Origin: Bacillota bacterium
Lineage (GTDB): Bacteria; Bacillota; Clostridia; Saccharofermentanales; UBA5734
Direction: 5' to 3'
NCBI GenBank assembly: GCA_023438965.1
Contig: JAEXPB010000105.1
Coordinates: forward strand, 1-6,582
DNA length: 6,582 bases
Below the pieces are notes generated by a model. The model did no database searches. It saw only the letters and a program-made list of their open reading frames with translations, and was not told where the DNA came from. Shown one piece after another: positions 1 to 5,685 of the stretch (the stretch's first letter is position 1; each line of letters starts with the position of its first letter). Position numbers and translations under genes: made by a program.

Positions 1-1716
1 TAAGCCGGCCAGGCCGGTCACCCGGCCGCGGAAAATGGAGACATCGAACCGATAACCCTCGATGAAGGCGAAATTCAGCTGATCCAGCCAATCGCGGCGG
101 CAATCGTGAATCAAGCGATTGGTCATGATGGTCTCCGGGAAGGTCCGGCGGTACATCTCCGGGAAAACATTCGGCGCGTACCAGTTGCCGAAAACGCAGC
201 CATGGATGTAGTGTGAACAGGTCGCCAGGGCGTCCGTCGTGCTTTCCGTGCCGAAAGCCTGTTCGCCGGTGCACAAGCCGAGGATTGCTTTCATGTTCTC
301 CGCCCGGTAGCGCGGATCCATATCGCCCCGCTGGCCGTGCTGGTGCGTCGGATCGAAACAGAGCCAGCAGCGGTGACCGCCGATCTGATCGAAGAAAATA
401 GAATCCGGTTGGAACGCCAATTTGATGCGTCCGTTCTCCAGCAGCTTGTTCCGCCATTCTTCGGTCGCCTGGCAGGCCGAGATAAAGCTCTTGTAGCCAA
501 AGGCGCGCAAGATCGTGCCGTTGTTGGCAAACTGGTAGTGCTCGCGATACTCGTTGCCATCGATGTCCTTGCGGCTGATCAGCCGGCCGGTTGTCTGATA
601 ATAATCGGATTTGATGTCGATCAGGACACCGTTGGAGTATAACGCGACGCGGCCGCCCATGGCCTGGACTTCGGCAATTGCTGCCGCCAGCCCGGCAGCG
701 CCGCCCAGCTCCGGATCGGCTTCGTAAACTGGATATCCGTTATCGAAGCGGCCTTTCCACCAGCCAAAGACCATCAGGGTGTCCAGGCCGAACTGGCGAC
801 CCTCCTGGTATAGCCGCGGCAGGTCATTGTACCGGAAATAGATTTCGCCGAATTGATGTCTGAGGATAATACGCTGCCAGCCGGCCATTTGCTGGACCCA
901 GCGCGGGATCGCCGGCACCTGGTACCAGCAGCTGCGGGCCCATTGGCCGTAAATGTCCGAGCCGACCCGCCAGTCGCCGGCCTGGAGGGTGACGACATTG
1001 CGGGCGCTGGTTAGTTTTTCACCGGTACGGACCAGCGGGTAATGCGAGATGGCGAGGATAAGCCGCGGTTCCGACCGGCGCGGCCCAATGCCCGCGGTCA
1101 GGCAACAGGTGCGGAAATCGGGGTCATGCCGCCCGACGTATAGGAAATGGCCGGCGCTCTCGACACCGAACCAGCACATCGAACAGGGCTGGGGATAGAT
1201 CAGCGGCGACCAGATTTCGTTGTAGTCGGCAGCCATATATTCGGTATGCCCCTTCTCCAGAGCATGCCAGGGATCCGCCAGGCGCTCGCCCAGGCCATTG
1301 CTGCGATATAATGTGTCCCGGTCCCGGTCGTTGTCGCCGATTGTTGTCAGATCGACCAATGGCAGCTGCAATTCGTTAACCCGCACGGCCGCCTGGTTGT
1401 CGATGTCCGCCCACATTTCCAGCTGGGCGGCGGTCTGCTCGATATGAACGTCCAGCTGCACTGCATACCGGTTGCCGTCATCATCGGCCAATTCGTCATA
1501 ATGAATGTCGGTGCGGCTGCCTTGCCGGCACACAAGGCCCTGCTGCCGGGAAGAGCGGACCATGATTTCCCGCCGCACATCGTCGTCCAGTTGAATTCGC
1601 CAGAAGTCGGCACCTGGCTGATTGGCCAGCGGCAAGCCATCAGCCGACCAGGTAATCCGGTTACCCGCCGGATTGACATCCAGGTTCAGTTTGTTCAGTT
1701 GAGTCAATTCGGGCAT
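1..1716 (-). CDS. DUF6259-like putative glycoside hydrolase, 3' end cut off by window edge
   Basis: Reading the minus strand from the ATG at 1716 gives 572 codons without a stop, so the C-terminus lies outside the window. The start is fixed by an AGGAGG nine bases upstream. No signal peptide or membrane segment is seen, so the protein is probably cytosolic. Residues 1-270 look like an N-terminal beta-rich region. From about residue 275 the pattern suggests a TIM barrel: FGWWKGRFDNGYP (317-329), a helix and strand ending in ALYSNG (358-363), FFDQIGG (441-447), LCFDPTHQHG (452-461) and FGTEST (488-493). This motif order resembles the DUF6259 family as I recall it; that family is uncharacterised but related in fold to glycoside hydrolases. 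D443 and E491 are candidate catalytic acids by position only. The divergent AraC-type regulator supports a carbohydrate role. The substrate is unknown. The family assignment is from memory of motifs, not a search; a different clan of TIM-barrel glycosidase is possible. Confidence 0.65.
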   Translation of the reverse strand, partial: MPELTQLNKLNLDVNPAGNRITWSADGLPLANQPGADFWRIQLDDDVRREIMVRSSRQQGLVCRQGSRTDIHYDELADDDGNRYAVQLDVHIEQTAAQLEMWADIDNQAAVRVNELQLPLVDLTTIGDNDRDRDTLYRSNGLGERLADPWHALEKGHTEYMAADYNEIWSPLIYPQPCSMCWFGVESAGHFLYVGRHDPDFRTCCLTAGIGPRRSEPRLILAISHYPLVRTGEKLTSARNVVTLQAGDWRVGSDIYGQWARSCWYQVPAIPRWVQQMAGWQRIILRHQFGEIYFRYNDLPRLYQEGRQFGLDTLMVFGWWKGRFDNGYPVYEADPELGGAAGLAAAIAEVQAMGGRVALYSNGVLIDIKSDYYQTTGRLISRKDIDGNEYREHYQFANNGTILRAFGYKSFISACQATEEWRNKLLENGRIKLAFQPDSIFFDQIGGHRCWLCFDPTHQHGQRGDMDPRYRAENMKAILGLCTGEQAFGTESTTDALATCSHYIHGCVFGNWYAPNVFPEMYRRTFPETIMTNRLIHDCRRDWLDQLNFAFIEGYRFDVSIFRGRVTGLAGL

Positions 1717-1725
1717 ACTATCAAT

Positions 1726-1731
1726 CCTCCT
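1726..1731 (-). promoter_or_regulatory. Ribosome binding site of the DUF6259-like gene
   Basis: On the minus strand this reads AGGAGG, a perfect anti-16S match, nine bases before the ATG at 1714-1716. It fixes the start of a long frame that is otherwise easy to miss because it has no stop in the window. Confidence 0.85.
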
Positions 1732-1747
1732 GCCTGTGATATCTCTG

Positions 1748-1776
1748 ATTATAAGAGCGCAGACCGGGCTTGGAAA
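1748..1776 (-). promoter_or_regulatory. Predicted sigma-A promoter of the DUF6259-like gene
   Basis: On the minus strand a perfect TATAAT -10 box (1753-1748) lies 17 bases after TTTCCA (1776-1771), a 4-of-6 match to the -35 consensus. Transcription would start near 1741, leaving a leader of about 25 bases that holds the AGGAGG. It faces away from the AraC-family gene, giving a divergent promoter pair. Confidence 0.6.
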
Positions 1777-1800
1777 TGAACGCCACTTGAATAAATACGC

Positions 1801-1810
1801 ACAATATTAA
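1801..1810. repeat. 10-bp direct repeat ACAATATTAA, copy 1
   Basis: ACAATATTAA occurs here and again, identical, at 1913-1922. This copy is upstream of the predicted promoter of the AraC-family gene; the second is inside its codons 3-6. The flanks do not match. It could be a pair of operator half-sites bound by the regulator, or chance in AT-rich sequence. Confidence 0.35.
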
Positions 1811-1819
1811 ACGAATTGC

Positions 1820-1848
1820 TTGACAAGATCAGCGGGCGAACTGAAAAT
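1820..1848 (+). promoter_or_regulatory. Predicted sigma-A promoter of the AraC-family gene
   Basis: A perfect TTGACA -35 box (1820-1825) is followed after 17 bases by GAAAAT (1843-1848), a 4-of-6 -10 box. The -35 lies within the small inverted repeat CTTG-A-CAAG (1819-1827). Transcription would start near 1855, inside or just after the AAGGAG at 1851-1856, so that site may not be used as a ribosome binding site on this transcript. Confidence 0.5.
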
Positions 1849-1863
1849 GTAAGGAGTAATAGT

Positions 1864-1909
1864 ATGCAAAATGAAGCTGAGTGAGCAACAGAGACCGGAG
1901 GAAACATGA
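1864..1909 (+). other. Two possible leader mini-ORFs upstream of the AraC-family gene
   Basis: AAGGAG (1851-1856) is placed seven bases before an ATG at 1864 that opens a six-codon frame (MQNEAE, stop TGA at 1882-1884). That frame is the same as the regulator's. A second ATG at 1871 opens a 12-codon frame (MKLSEQQRPEET) whose TGA overlaps the regulator's ATG as ATGA (1906-1909), the usual geometry of translational coupling. Whether either is transcribed depends on the true start of transcription. Both could be chance. Confidence 0.25.
1897..1901 (+). promoter_or_regulatory. Ribosome binding site of the AraC-family gene
   Basis: GGAGG ends only four bases before the ATG at 1906, somewhat closer than usual but plausible. 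No longer in-frame start is possible, since the frame has a TGA at 1882-1884. Confidence 0.65.
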
Positions 1910-2928
1910 TATACAATATTAACTTCACATCCATACCTGAGGTTTTGCTGCTCGGACGCATCCGGCAGGTCGGTTATTGGAATTACCGAATCCACCCGGC
2001 GTCGGACCATCTCTTCGTCATTGTCTTGTCCGGGCACTGCATTTTTGAAATCGATGGTGTCCAGCACCCGGTCGGGACCGGCGAATGTTTTTTTCTGCCG
2101 CAACACACGCTCCACCGGGTTTATACGGATACTGACTGCGAGTATTATTTCCTGCATTTTCGAACAACTGAGCTTATCAGGGCGCTGGACGACCGGGACG
2201 GGCAGGACCGAATCCGGGAGCAGATCGAGCAAGCCCGGGAACGGCCGGCGCCCAGTCCGTTCGAAATGCACCCGACCCGGCACGACAGCACGTATTTTGC
2301 CCAAAAGATCATCCTGACCGACCGCCTGGACGCTGTGCTCCTGCTGCTGGCCAAATGCGACGGCGCCCGCTTCGATCCGGATCCGAACAAGAAATTGCTG
2401 GTGGATTTGTATTTTGCGGAGCTGGTCCTGCTTTTCAGCTCGATTACCCTGGGCAGTCTGCTCAGCGAATCGCATGTCCCCCTGGTGCTTTCCCGGATGG
2501 TCGTGCATATTCAACAGCATTACACCCAGGCGATCACTCTGGCGTCGCTGGCGGAGGAATTCCGTCTATCCAAGCAGTATATCATCCGGCTCTTCCGGAC
2601 TTACCTGAACACCACGGTCACCCGGTATATCAATACGCTGAAGCTGTACCATGCCCAGGAGTTCCTGAAATATTCCCGGATGAACATCAACGAAATCGCT
2701 GCTTTCCTGGGCTTCAGCAATGCCTATTACTTCAGCCGGCTGTTTCGCCGGACATTCTTGCTGACGCCCAGCGAATATATCAAGTCGGAATTGGAGATTG
2801 CCGGTCGCCAGGGGAGCCGACCGGACCGCCATCCAGCCGGGCTGTTGACCGCCGCCCGGCCGACAGAAGGAAATTGTCGCGATGAATCATCGGAAACCAT
2901 CGCAAGACCGACTGGTGATATGATATAA
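1906..2928 (+). CDS. AraC/XylS-family transcriptional regulator
   Basis: This 340-residue protein has the usual two-part layout of cytosolic AraC-family regulators. Residues about 15-90 form a cupin-like ligand domain; the stretch SGHCIFEIDGVQHPVGTGECFFLP is typical (from residue 42), with a G-E-CFFLP turn at 59-64. Residues about 195-293 form the double helix-turn-helix domain. The first HTH is ITLASLAEEFRLSKQYIIRLFR, from residue 210. The second starts near 259, with INEIAAFLGFSNAYYFSRLFRR (261-282) and the family's closing signature TPSEYI (287-292). About 48 extra residues rich in Arg, Pro and Gly follow, longer than most family members carry. Family knowledge says such proteins sense a sugar or metabolite and activate transcription. 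The divergent DUF6259-like gene is the likely target, by inference. The effector is unknown. The last codons overlap the promoter of the next operon. Confidence 0.92.
   Translation: MIYNINFTSIPEVLLLGRIRQVGYWNYRIHPASDHLFVIVLSGHCIFEIDGVQHPVGTGECFFLPQHTLHRVYTDTDCEYYFLHFRTTELIRALDDRDGQDRIREQIEQARERPAPSPFEMHPTRHDSTYFAQKIILTDRLDAVLLLLAKCDGARFDPDPNKKLLVDLYFAELVLLFSSITLGSLLSESHVPLVLSRMVVHIQQHYTQAITLASLAEEFRLSKQYIIRLFRTYLNTTVTRYINTLKLYHAQEFLKYSRMNINEIAAFLGFSNAYYFSRLFRRTFLLTPSEYIKSELEIAGRQGSRPDRHPAGLLTAARPTEGNCRDESSETIARPTGDMI
1913..1922. repeat. 10-bp direct repeat ACAATATTAA, copy 2
   Basis: This copy is identical to 1801-1810, 112 bases downstream of it, inside codons 3-6 of the AraC-family gene. 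A site on each side of the regulator's promoter would allow looping or a roadblock in autoregulation, but no function is shown. Confidence 0.35.
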
Positions 2929-2929
2929 T
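2921..2929 (+). promoter_or_regulatory. Extended -10 promoter for the DUF1292 operon
   Basis: TGATATAAT combines a TG extended element (2921-2922) with a perfect TATAAT (2924-2929). It overlaps the last codons and TAA stop of the AraC-family gene. No good -35 box exists; TCGCAA at 2900-2905 with an 18-base spacer matches only three of six positions, which extended -10 promoters tolerate. Transcription would begin near 2936, giving an untranslated leader of about 55 bases. Confidence 0.6.
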
Positions 2930-2954
2930 ATTGAGAAGTCCGCATGGACAATTC

Positions 2955-2971
2955 GGCTGGCTCGGCCAGCC
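2955..2971 (+). other. GC-rich hairpin in the leader of the DUF1292 operon
   Basis: GGCTGGC (2955-2961) and GCCAGCC (2965-2971) form a perfect 7-bp stem with a TCG loop. The hairpin ends six bases before the ribosome binding site at 2977-2982. There is no T-run after it, so it is not a classical intrinsic terminator for the regulator gene. It could steady the 5' end of the message or affect ribosome access; no binding partner is evident. Confidence 0.45.
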
Positions 2972-2977
2972 ATATCG

Positions 2978-2982
2978 GGAGG
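2978..2982 (+). promoter_or_regulatory. Ribosome binding site that sets the first DUF1292 start
   Basis: GGAGG lies eight bases before the ATG at 2991. This favours that ATG over the in-frame TTG at 2931, which has no ribosome binding site and lies upstream of the predicted start of transcription. Confidence 0.85.
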
Positions 2983-2990
2983 AACCGGAA

Positions 2991-3386
2991 ATGTTTTTTG
3001 AAGATGAAAAGGCCTGCTGCTGCGGGCATGACCATGAAGAGACAGAGAAAGAGAACTGCGGCTGCAATTGCGGCTGCGACTGCTGCGGGGAAGAGAATGA
3101 GATGGGTGACAGCGTCATTACCATGACCGACACCGAAACCGGTGAGGAATATTCATTCGTCATCGCCGATGATTTCGCCTTTGAAGACGAGCATTATTGC
3201 GTCTTGGTCACCATGGAGGACGAACGCGAACCCGAGATGGTCATCACCAAGGTTGTCACCATGGAGGATGGCAGCGAAGGCCTGATGAGCCTTGACGACG
3301 CGGAGTACGACCGTGTTTATGCCGAATACGAGCGACTCTGCGAGGAAGATACGGATGAAGACGAGGGCGACGAAGAAGAAGAGTGA
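2991..3386 (+). CDS. DUF1292 protein with Cys/His-rich N-terminal extension
   Basis: The protein has 131 residues in three parts. Residues 1-37 form an extension with nine cysteines and two histidines: CCCGHDH at 9-15, then C23, C25, C27, C29, C31 and C32 in a CGCN-CGCD-CC pattern. This looks able to bind a metal ion or cluster, though it matches no zinc finger I can name. Residues about 40-117 match the DUF1292 fold of small Bacillota proteins such as YrzB (as recalled): TGEEY (50-54), ADDFAFEDEHYCVL (59-72), PEM (81-83), EDGSEGLMSLDD (92-103). The tail from 118 is almost only Asp and Glu. DUF1292 has no established function, and none is proposed here. It is the first gene of the apparent operon, after a strong promoter and hairpin leader, and it overlaps the next gene, a paralogue. 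The Cys-rich part is in the same frame with normal codons, so it is not a frameshift artefact. Confidence 0.85.
   Translation: MFFEDEKACCCGHDHEETEKENCGCNCGCDCCGEENEMGDSVITMTDTETGEEYSFVIADDFAFEDEHYCVLVTMEDEREPEMVITKVVTMEDGSEGLMSLDDAEYDRVYAEYERLCEEDTDEDEGDEEEE
3057..3077 (+). repeat. Short tandem repeat encoding the CGCx cysteine units
   Basis: TGCGGCTGC occurs at 3057-3065 and again at 3069-3077, a 12-base period equal to four codons (Cys-Gly-Cys-Asn, then Cys-Gly-Cys-Asp). It suggests that the cysteine cluster grew by small in-frame duplication. Confidence 0.6.
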
Positions 3387-3696
3387 GCCGGTCAAGGCCG
3401 TCCGCGACGACCGGGCTTCGCAGGAAGATGTCCTGGCTGTATTGGTTGATGTCGATAATGGGCATGAGTACTACATGTCCATTATCGATTCCTTTCAGCT
3501 GAAGGACCGCGAATATGTGGTCATGTATAACTACCAACCCGACGACGGCAGTCACGCCGAACCGGAAATGGCAATTTTACGGGCGGAGAGGCATACTGAC
3601 GGCGAGCAGTATTTTTTATCAATCAAGAACCGGCAGGAGCTGGACGAAGCGTTCGACCAGTTTTTCCGGCGTTTTGAGGAATCCGGCGGCTTATGA
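3355..3696 (+). CDS. Second DUF1292-like protein, tandem paralogue
   Basis: This 113-residue protein aligns with the preceding gene product over the DUF1292 region. GHEY (36-39), IDSF (44-47), REYVV (52-56), PEM (70-72), DG (82-83) and S89 match the upstream protein at a constant offset of 15 residues before one gap and 11 after it. It lacks the Cys-rich extension and the acidic tail, and starts instead with a basic segment, KTRATKKK. The start at 3355 has GAGGA (3342-3346) eight bases upstream. Longer in-frame starts (TTG 3292, ATG 3319) would overlap the upstream gene more deeply and lack a good ribosome binding site. The 32-nt overlap with the upstream gene suggests translational coupling and coordinated amounts. 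The function is unknown; an early tandem duplication followed by divergence is the likely origin. Confidence 0.78.
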   Translation: MKTRATKKKSEPVKAVRDDRASQEDVLAVLVDVDNGHEYYMSIIDSFQLKDREYVVMYNYQPDDGSHAEPEMAILRAERHTDGEQYFLSIKNRQELDEAFDQFFRRFEESGGL

Positions 3697-3708
3697 GGGG
3701 TGACTTTG

Positions 3709-4632
3709 ATGCGATGTGAAGGTTGTTCGCTCTTCTCAGCCCAGGACAGCGCCGATTACAGCCGCCTGCATCAGCTTAGCCGGACAGAGATATCGGATAC
3801 CTGTCTGAACAGCCGGGTTGCCTGGAACGCCGGCTTTTATTATCAGAAAATCCTGCTCGAGGACTGCCTGTGCCTCTTGAGCGACGGCGGCGTTTTCACG
3901 ACGCCGCATGTGACCTGGCCGGTCGGTCTGGTCGACCAGAAAATCCTGCTGAAGATTGCCGATGCGCTCTGGCCGGTTTTCCAAAACCGCGGCTGGCCGC
4001 TGCGCATGATGTATATCGATGAGAACAAGCTGTCTCTGCTGCGTGGCTTGCCGGGTTATCGTGTGCGGCTGGCCTATGATCCTGACTTCGACGACTACTT
4101 GTACGATGCCGGGGAATTGCGCCAGCTGTCGGGCAAAGCCCTGCACGGCAAGCGTAACCACCTGAACAAATTCTGCCGGACATATCCGGACTACGAGTAT
4201 CATCCGATTACCGCCGCCGATCGCGATGAGGCATTGCGGCTGGTCAAGTCCTGGTGTGAGGAAAAGAACCTGGACTGCCTGAATCTGTGCCTCAGCGATT
4301 ACCGGGCCATCCGCCAGCTGTTCGACGACTTCGACCGGCTGGACGTCCGCGGCGGCTCGATCCGCGTCGGCGGCCGGATGGTCGCTTTTGCCTTGGGTTC
4401 GCTGTTGAACGGCGATACGGCGGTCATTCATTTTGAAAAAGCCGATGCCGCGTTCGACGGTTTGTACGCGGCGATCAACAAGATGGTTCTGGACAATGCT
4501 TTCCCGGATGTCCGTTTCGTCAACCGCGAAGAGGACATGGGCATCCGCGGCTTGCGCAAGGCCAAGGCCTCCTATGGGCCGATCCGCATGATCCACAAGT
4601 ACGAAGCCTGGTTGTCCAGACTCGATGCCTGA
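3709..4632 (+). CDS. DUF2156 (phosphatidylglycerol lysyltransferase C-terminal domain-like) protein
   Basis: The 307-residue soluble protein carries the hallmarks of DUF2156 / LPG_synthase_C, a double GNAT-like fold shared with the catalytic half of MprF and related to FemABX transferases. From recalled family patterns these are LSGKALHGKRNHLNKF (140-155), the GGSIRVGGRMVAFALG strand pair (215-230), DTAVIHFEKAD (236-246), GLYAAINK (251-258) and FVNREEDMGIRGLRKAKASY (270-289). There is no membrane domain, unlike full MprF, so it matches the short stand-alone type common in Clostridia. Known relatives move an aminoacyl group from a tRNA to a lipid or peptide; substrate and activity for the stand-alone type are not established. 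ATG 3709 is chosen because AGGGG (3696-3700) lies eight bases before it; the GTG at 3700 overlaps that site. The gene lies 12 bases after the upstream stop. It is rich in cysteine near the N-terminus (C3, C6, C32, C53, C55). Confidence 0.87.
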   Translation: MRCEGCSLFSAQDSADYSRLHQLSRTEISDTCLNSRVAWNAGFYYQKILLEDCLCLLSDGGVFTTPHVTWPVGLVDQKILLKIADALWPVFQNRGWPLRMMYIDENKLSLLRGLPGYRVRLAYDPDFDDYLYDAGELRQLSGKALHGKRNHLNKFCRTYPDYEYHPITAADRDEALRLVKSWCEEKNLDCLNLCLSDYRAIRQLFDDFDRLDVRGGSIRVGGRMVAFALGSLLNGDTAVIHFEKADAAFDGLYAAINKMVLDNAFPDVRFVNREEDMGIRGLRKAKASYGPIRMIHKYEAWLSRLDA

Positions 4633-4659
4633 AATCTGACATGAAACGAGGAGGATGAG

Positions 4660-5637
4660 ATGGATCAGATCAATGACAGCAATCCCGTTTCCTGGCCAAC
4701 ACCGGCGCCGCAGCAGCCGCTCCGGCGATTCCGCCTGCGCACGGTTCTGGTTCCGCTGCTATTTCTGTTTCTGCATTTCATTGTGATTAACATTGTCGCG
4801 ACGATCTATGTCGTGATTTATATCGTGGTCACCAGCGGCGGTTCCAGCGCCGACATGCTGGCGATCCTGAGCGATTCGGCCAGGCTGAACGCGCTGACCG
4901 TTGAGCAGTATCCGATAATCACGGTTTTTTATACCTTGGCCCTGATTCCGGTCTATCTGGTCTATCTGTCGCTGAGCCGGCGACGGGACGCGCGGTCCCT
5001 GTTGCTGGAGCGTACCCGGCTGGCGGATGTCCTGCCGGCCCTGGGCATGATCATCGGTGCCGTGGGAGTGACCAACATCTGGTTCAATGTGTTGCTCTGG
5101 CTGCAGGATCGCGTGCCCTTCGTGCAAACCCAGATGGACGACTACATGAAGACCGCCGGTGCCTTTACGGCTGACAACGGCTATCTCTGGCTGATACTTG
5201 GCATCAGCATCCTGGCGCCGATTGCCGAGGAACTGGTCTTTCGCGGCATCATTCAGGGCGAATTGCGCAAGGCGATGCCGGAGTGGGCCGCCATCGTCAT
5301 CCAGGCTGTCGTTTTTGCCCTGTTCCACATGCAACCGGTCCAGATCACTTATGTTCTGCTGCCCGGCCTGCTATTGGGTCTGGCCTATTATTGGTCTCGC
5401 TCGCTGTGGGTGCCCATCCTCATGCACATCACCTTCAATTTCCTGGGCAGTGTCTTGCCGGCGCTGGTCGGCGCGGACGAAACGTTAAACAGCATTCTTT
5501 TCATCAGCGAATGCGTCTTCATCGCCATCGGCGTCCTGGCCGGCATTTTCTTCGCGCTGAACCGGCGCCGGCCGGCGGCCGCGGCGACTGTGCCGCAGTC
5601 GGCCATTTTGCCGGCAGACCGGGCTGATCTGATTTGA
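4660..5637 (+). CDS. CPBP-family intramembrane metalloprotease (CAAX protease/Abi type)
   Basis: This is a 325-residue multi-pass membrane protein. All three family motifs are present: EELVFR (E190, E191, R195), FALFH (F219 to H223) and HITFN (H256 to N260). In the family, the glutamates and histidines activate a water molecule for cleavage within the membrane, in some members with a metal. A proline-rich cytosolic N-terminus (1-27) leads into hydrophobic segments at about 28-58, 84-104, 121-147, 174-192, 208-222, 227-243, 248-268 and 278-300, ending in a basic RRR (302-304) and a loose tail. GAGGAGG (4648-4654) lies five bases before the ATG. The gap after the DUF2156 gene is 27 bases, so both are likely on one message. 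Bacterial CPBP proteins have been linked to bacteriocin self-immunity, prenyl-protein processing and stress control; nothing here picks one. No bacteriocin-like small gene is next to it. Confidence 0.93.
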   Translation: MDQINDSNPVSWPTPAPQQPLRRFRLRTVLVPLLFLFLHFIVINIVATIYVVIYIVVTSGGSSADMLAILSDSARLNALTVEQYPIITVFYTLALIPVYLVYLSLSRRRDARSLLLERTRLADVLPALGMIIGAVGVTNIWFNVLLWLQDRVPFVQTQMDDYMKTAGAFTADNGYLWLILGISILAPIAEELVFRGIIQGELRKAMPEWAAIVIQAVVFALFHMQPVQITYVLLPGLLLGLAYYWSRSLWVPILMHITFNFLGSVLPALVGADETLNSILFISECVFIAIGVLAGIFFALNRRRPAAAATVPQSAILPADRADLI

Positions 5638-5656
5638 GTATCAAGATTATGAATAT

Positions 5657-5685
5657 GGAGTGAGTAAATGCATGGTAAGATTTGA
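5657..5685 (+). promoter_or_regulatory. Start region of asnA with a competing five-codon frame
   Basis: GGAG (5657-5660) is better spaced (seven bases) for the ATG at 5668 than for the asnA ATG at 5672 (eleven bases). The 5668 frame encodes only MHGKI and stops at TGA (5683-5685), out of frame with asnA. If real, it would lower or tune asnA translation; it may equally be chance. Confidence 0.3.

Noticed and set aside
1882..1884. UGA recoding that would join the leader frame to the AraC-family protein
   Set aside because: Other genes in the window use TGA as a normal stop, and no selenocysteine-type context is evident. An independent start at 1906 with GGAGG explains the gene.
1807..2520. 237-codon minus-strand frame antisense to the AraC-family gene
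   Set aside because: It is a shadow of the regulator's coding frame and runs into the intergenic promoter region, with no recognisable domain.
2355..2885. 176-codon plus-strand frame overlapping the AraC-family gene
   Set aside because: It lies wholly inside the regulator, has no ribosome binding site and resembles no known domain.
2955..2971. Hairpin as an intrinsic terminator of the AraC-family gene
   Set aside because: The stem is followed by ATATCGGG, not a T-run, and it lies downstream of the predicted operon start.
2931..2990. TTG start extending the first DUF1292 protein by 20 residues
   Set aside because: No ribosome binding site, upstream of the predicted transcription start, and the added codons cover the hairpin and the true ribosome binding site at 2978-2982.
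3700..3708. GTG (3700) or TTG (3706) as start of the DUF2156 gene
   Set aside because: GTG 3700 overlaps the AGGGG ribosome binding site, and ATG 3709 has ideal spacing of eight bases.
3736..4596. 286-codon open frame antisense to the DUF2156 gene
   Set aside because: Same in-phase artefact of codon bias; the plus-strand protein has clear DUF2156 motifs and a ribosome binding site.
4759..5334. 191-codon minus-strand frame antisense to the CPBP gene
   Set aside because: Shadow of a gene with three intact protease motifs; the product is rich in Gln, His and Arg, as expected from reversed hydrophobic codons.
5638..5671. T-box or other riboswitch in front of asnA
   Set aside because: The gap is only 34 bases, too short for a T-box leader, and no T-box motif or terminator stem is visible.
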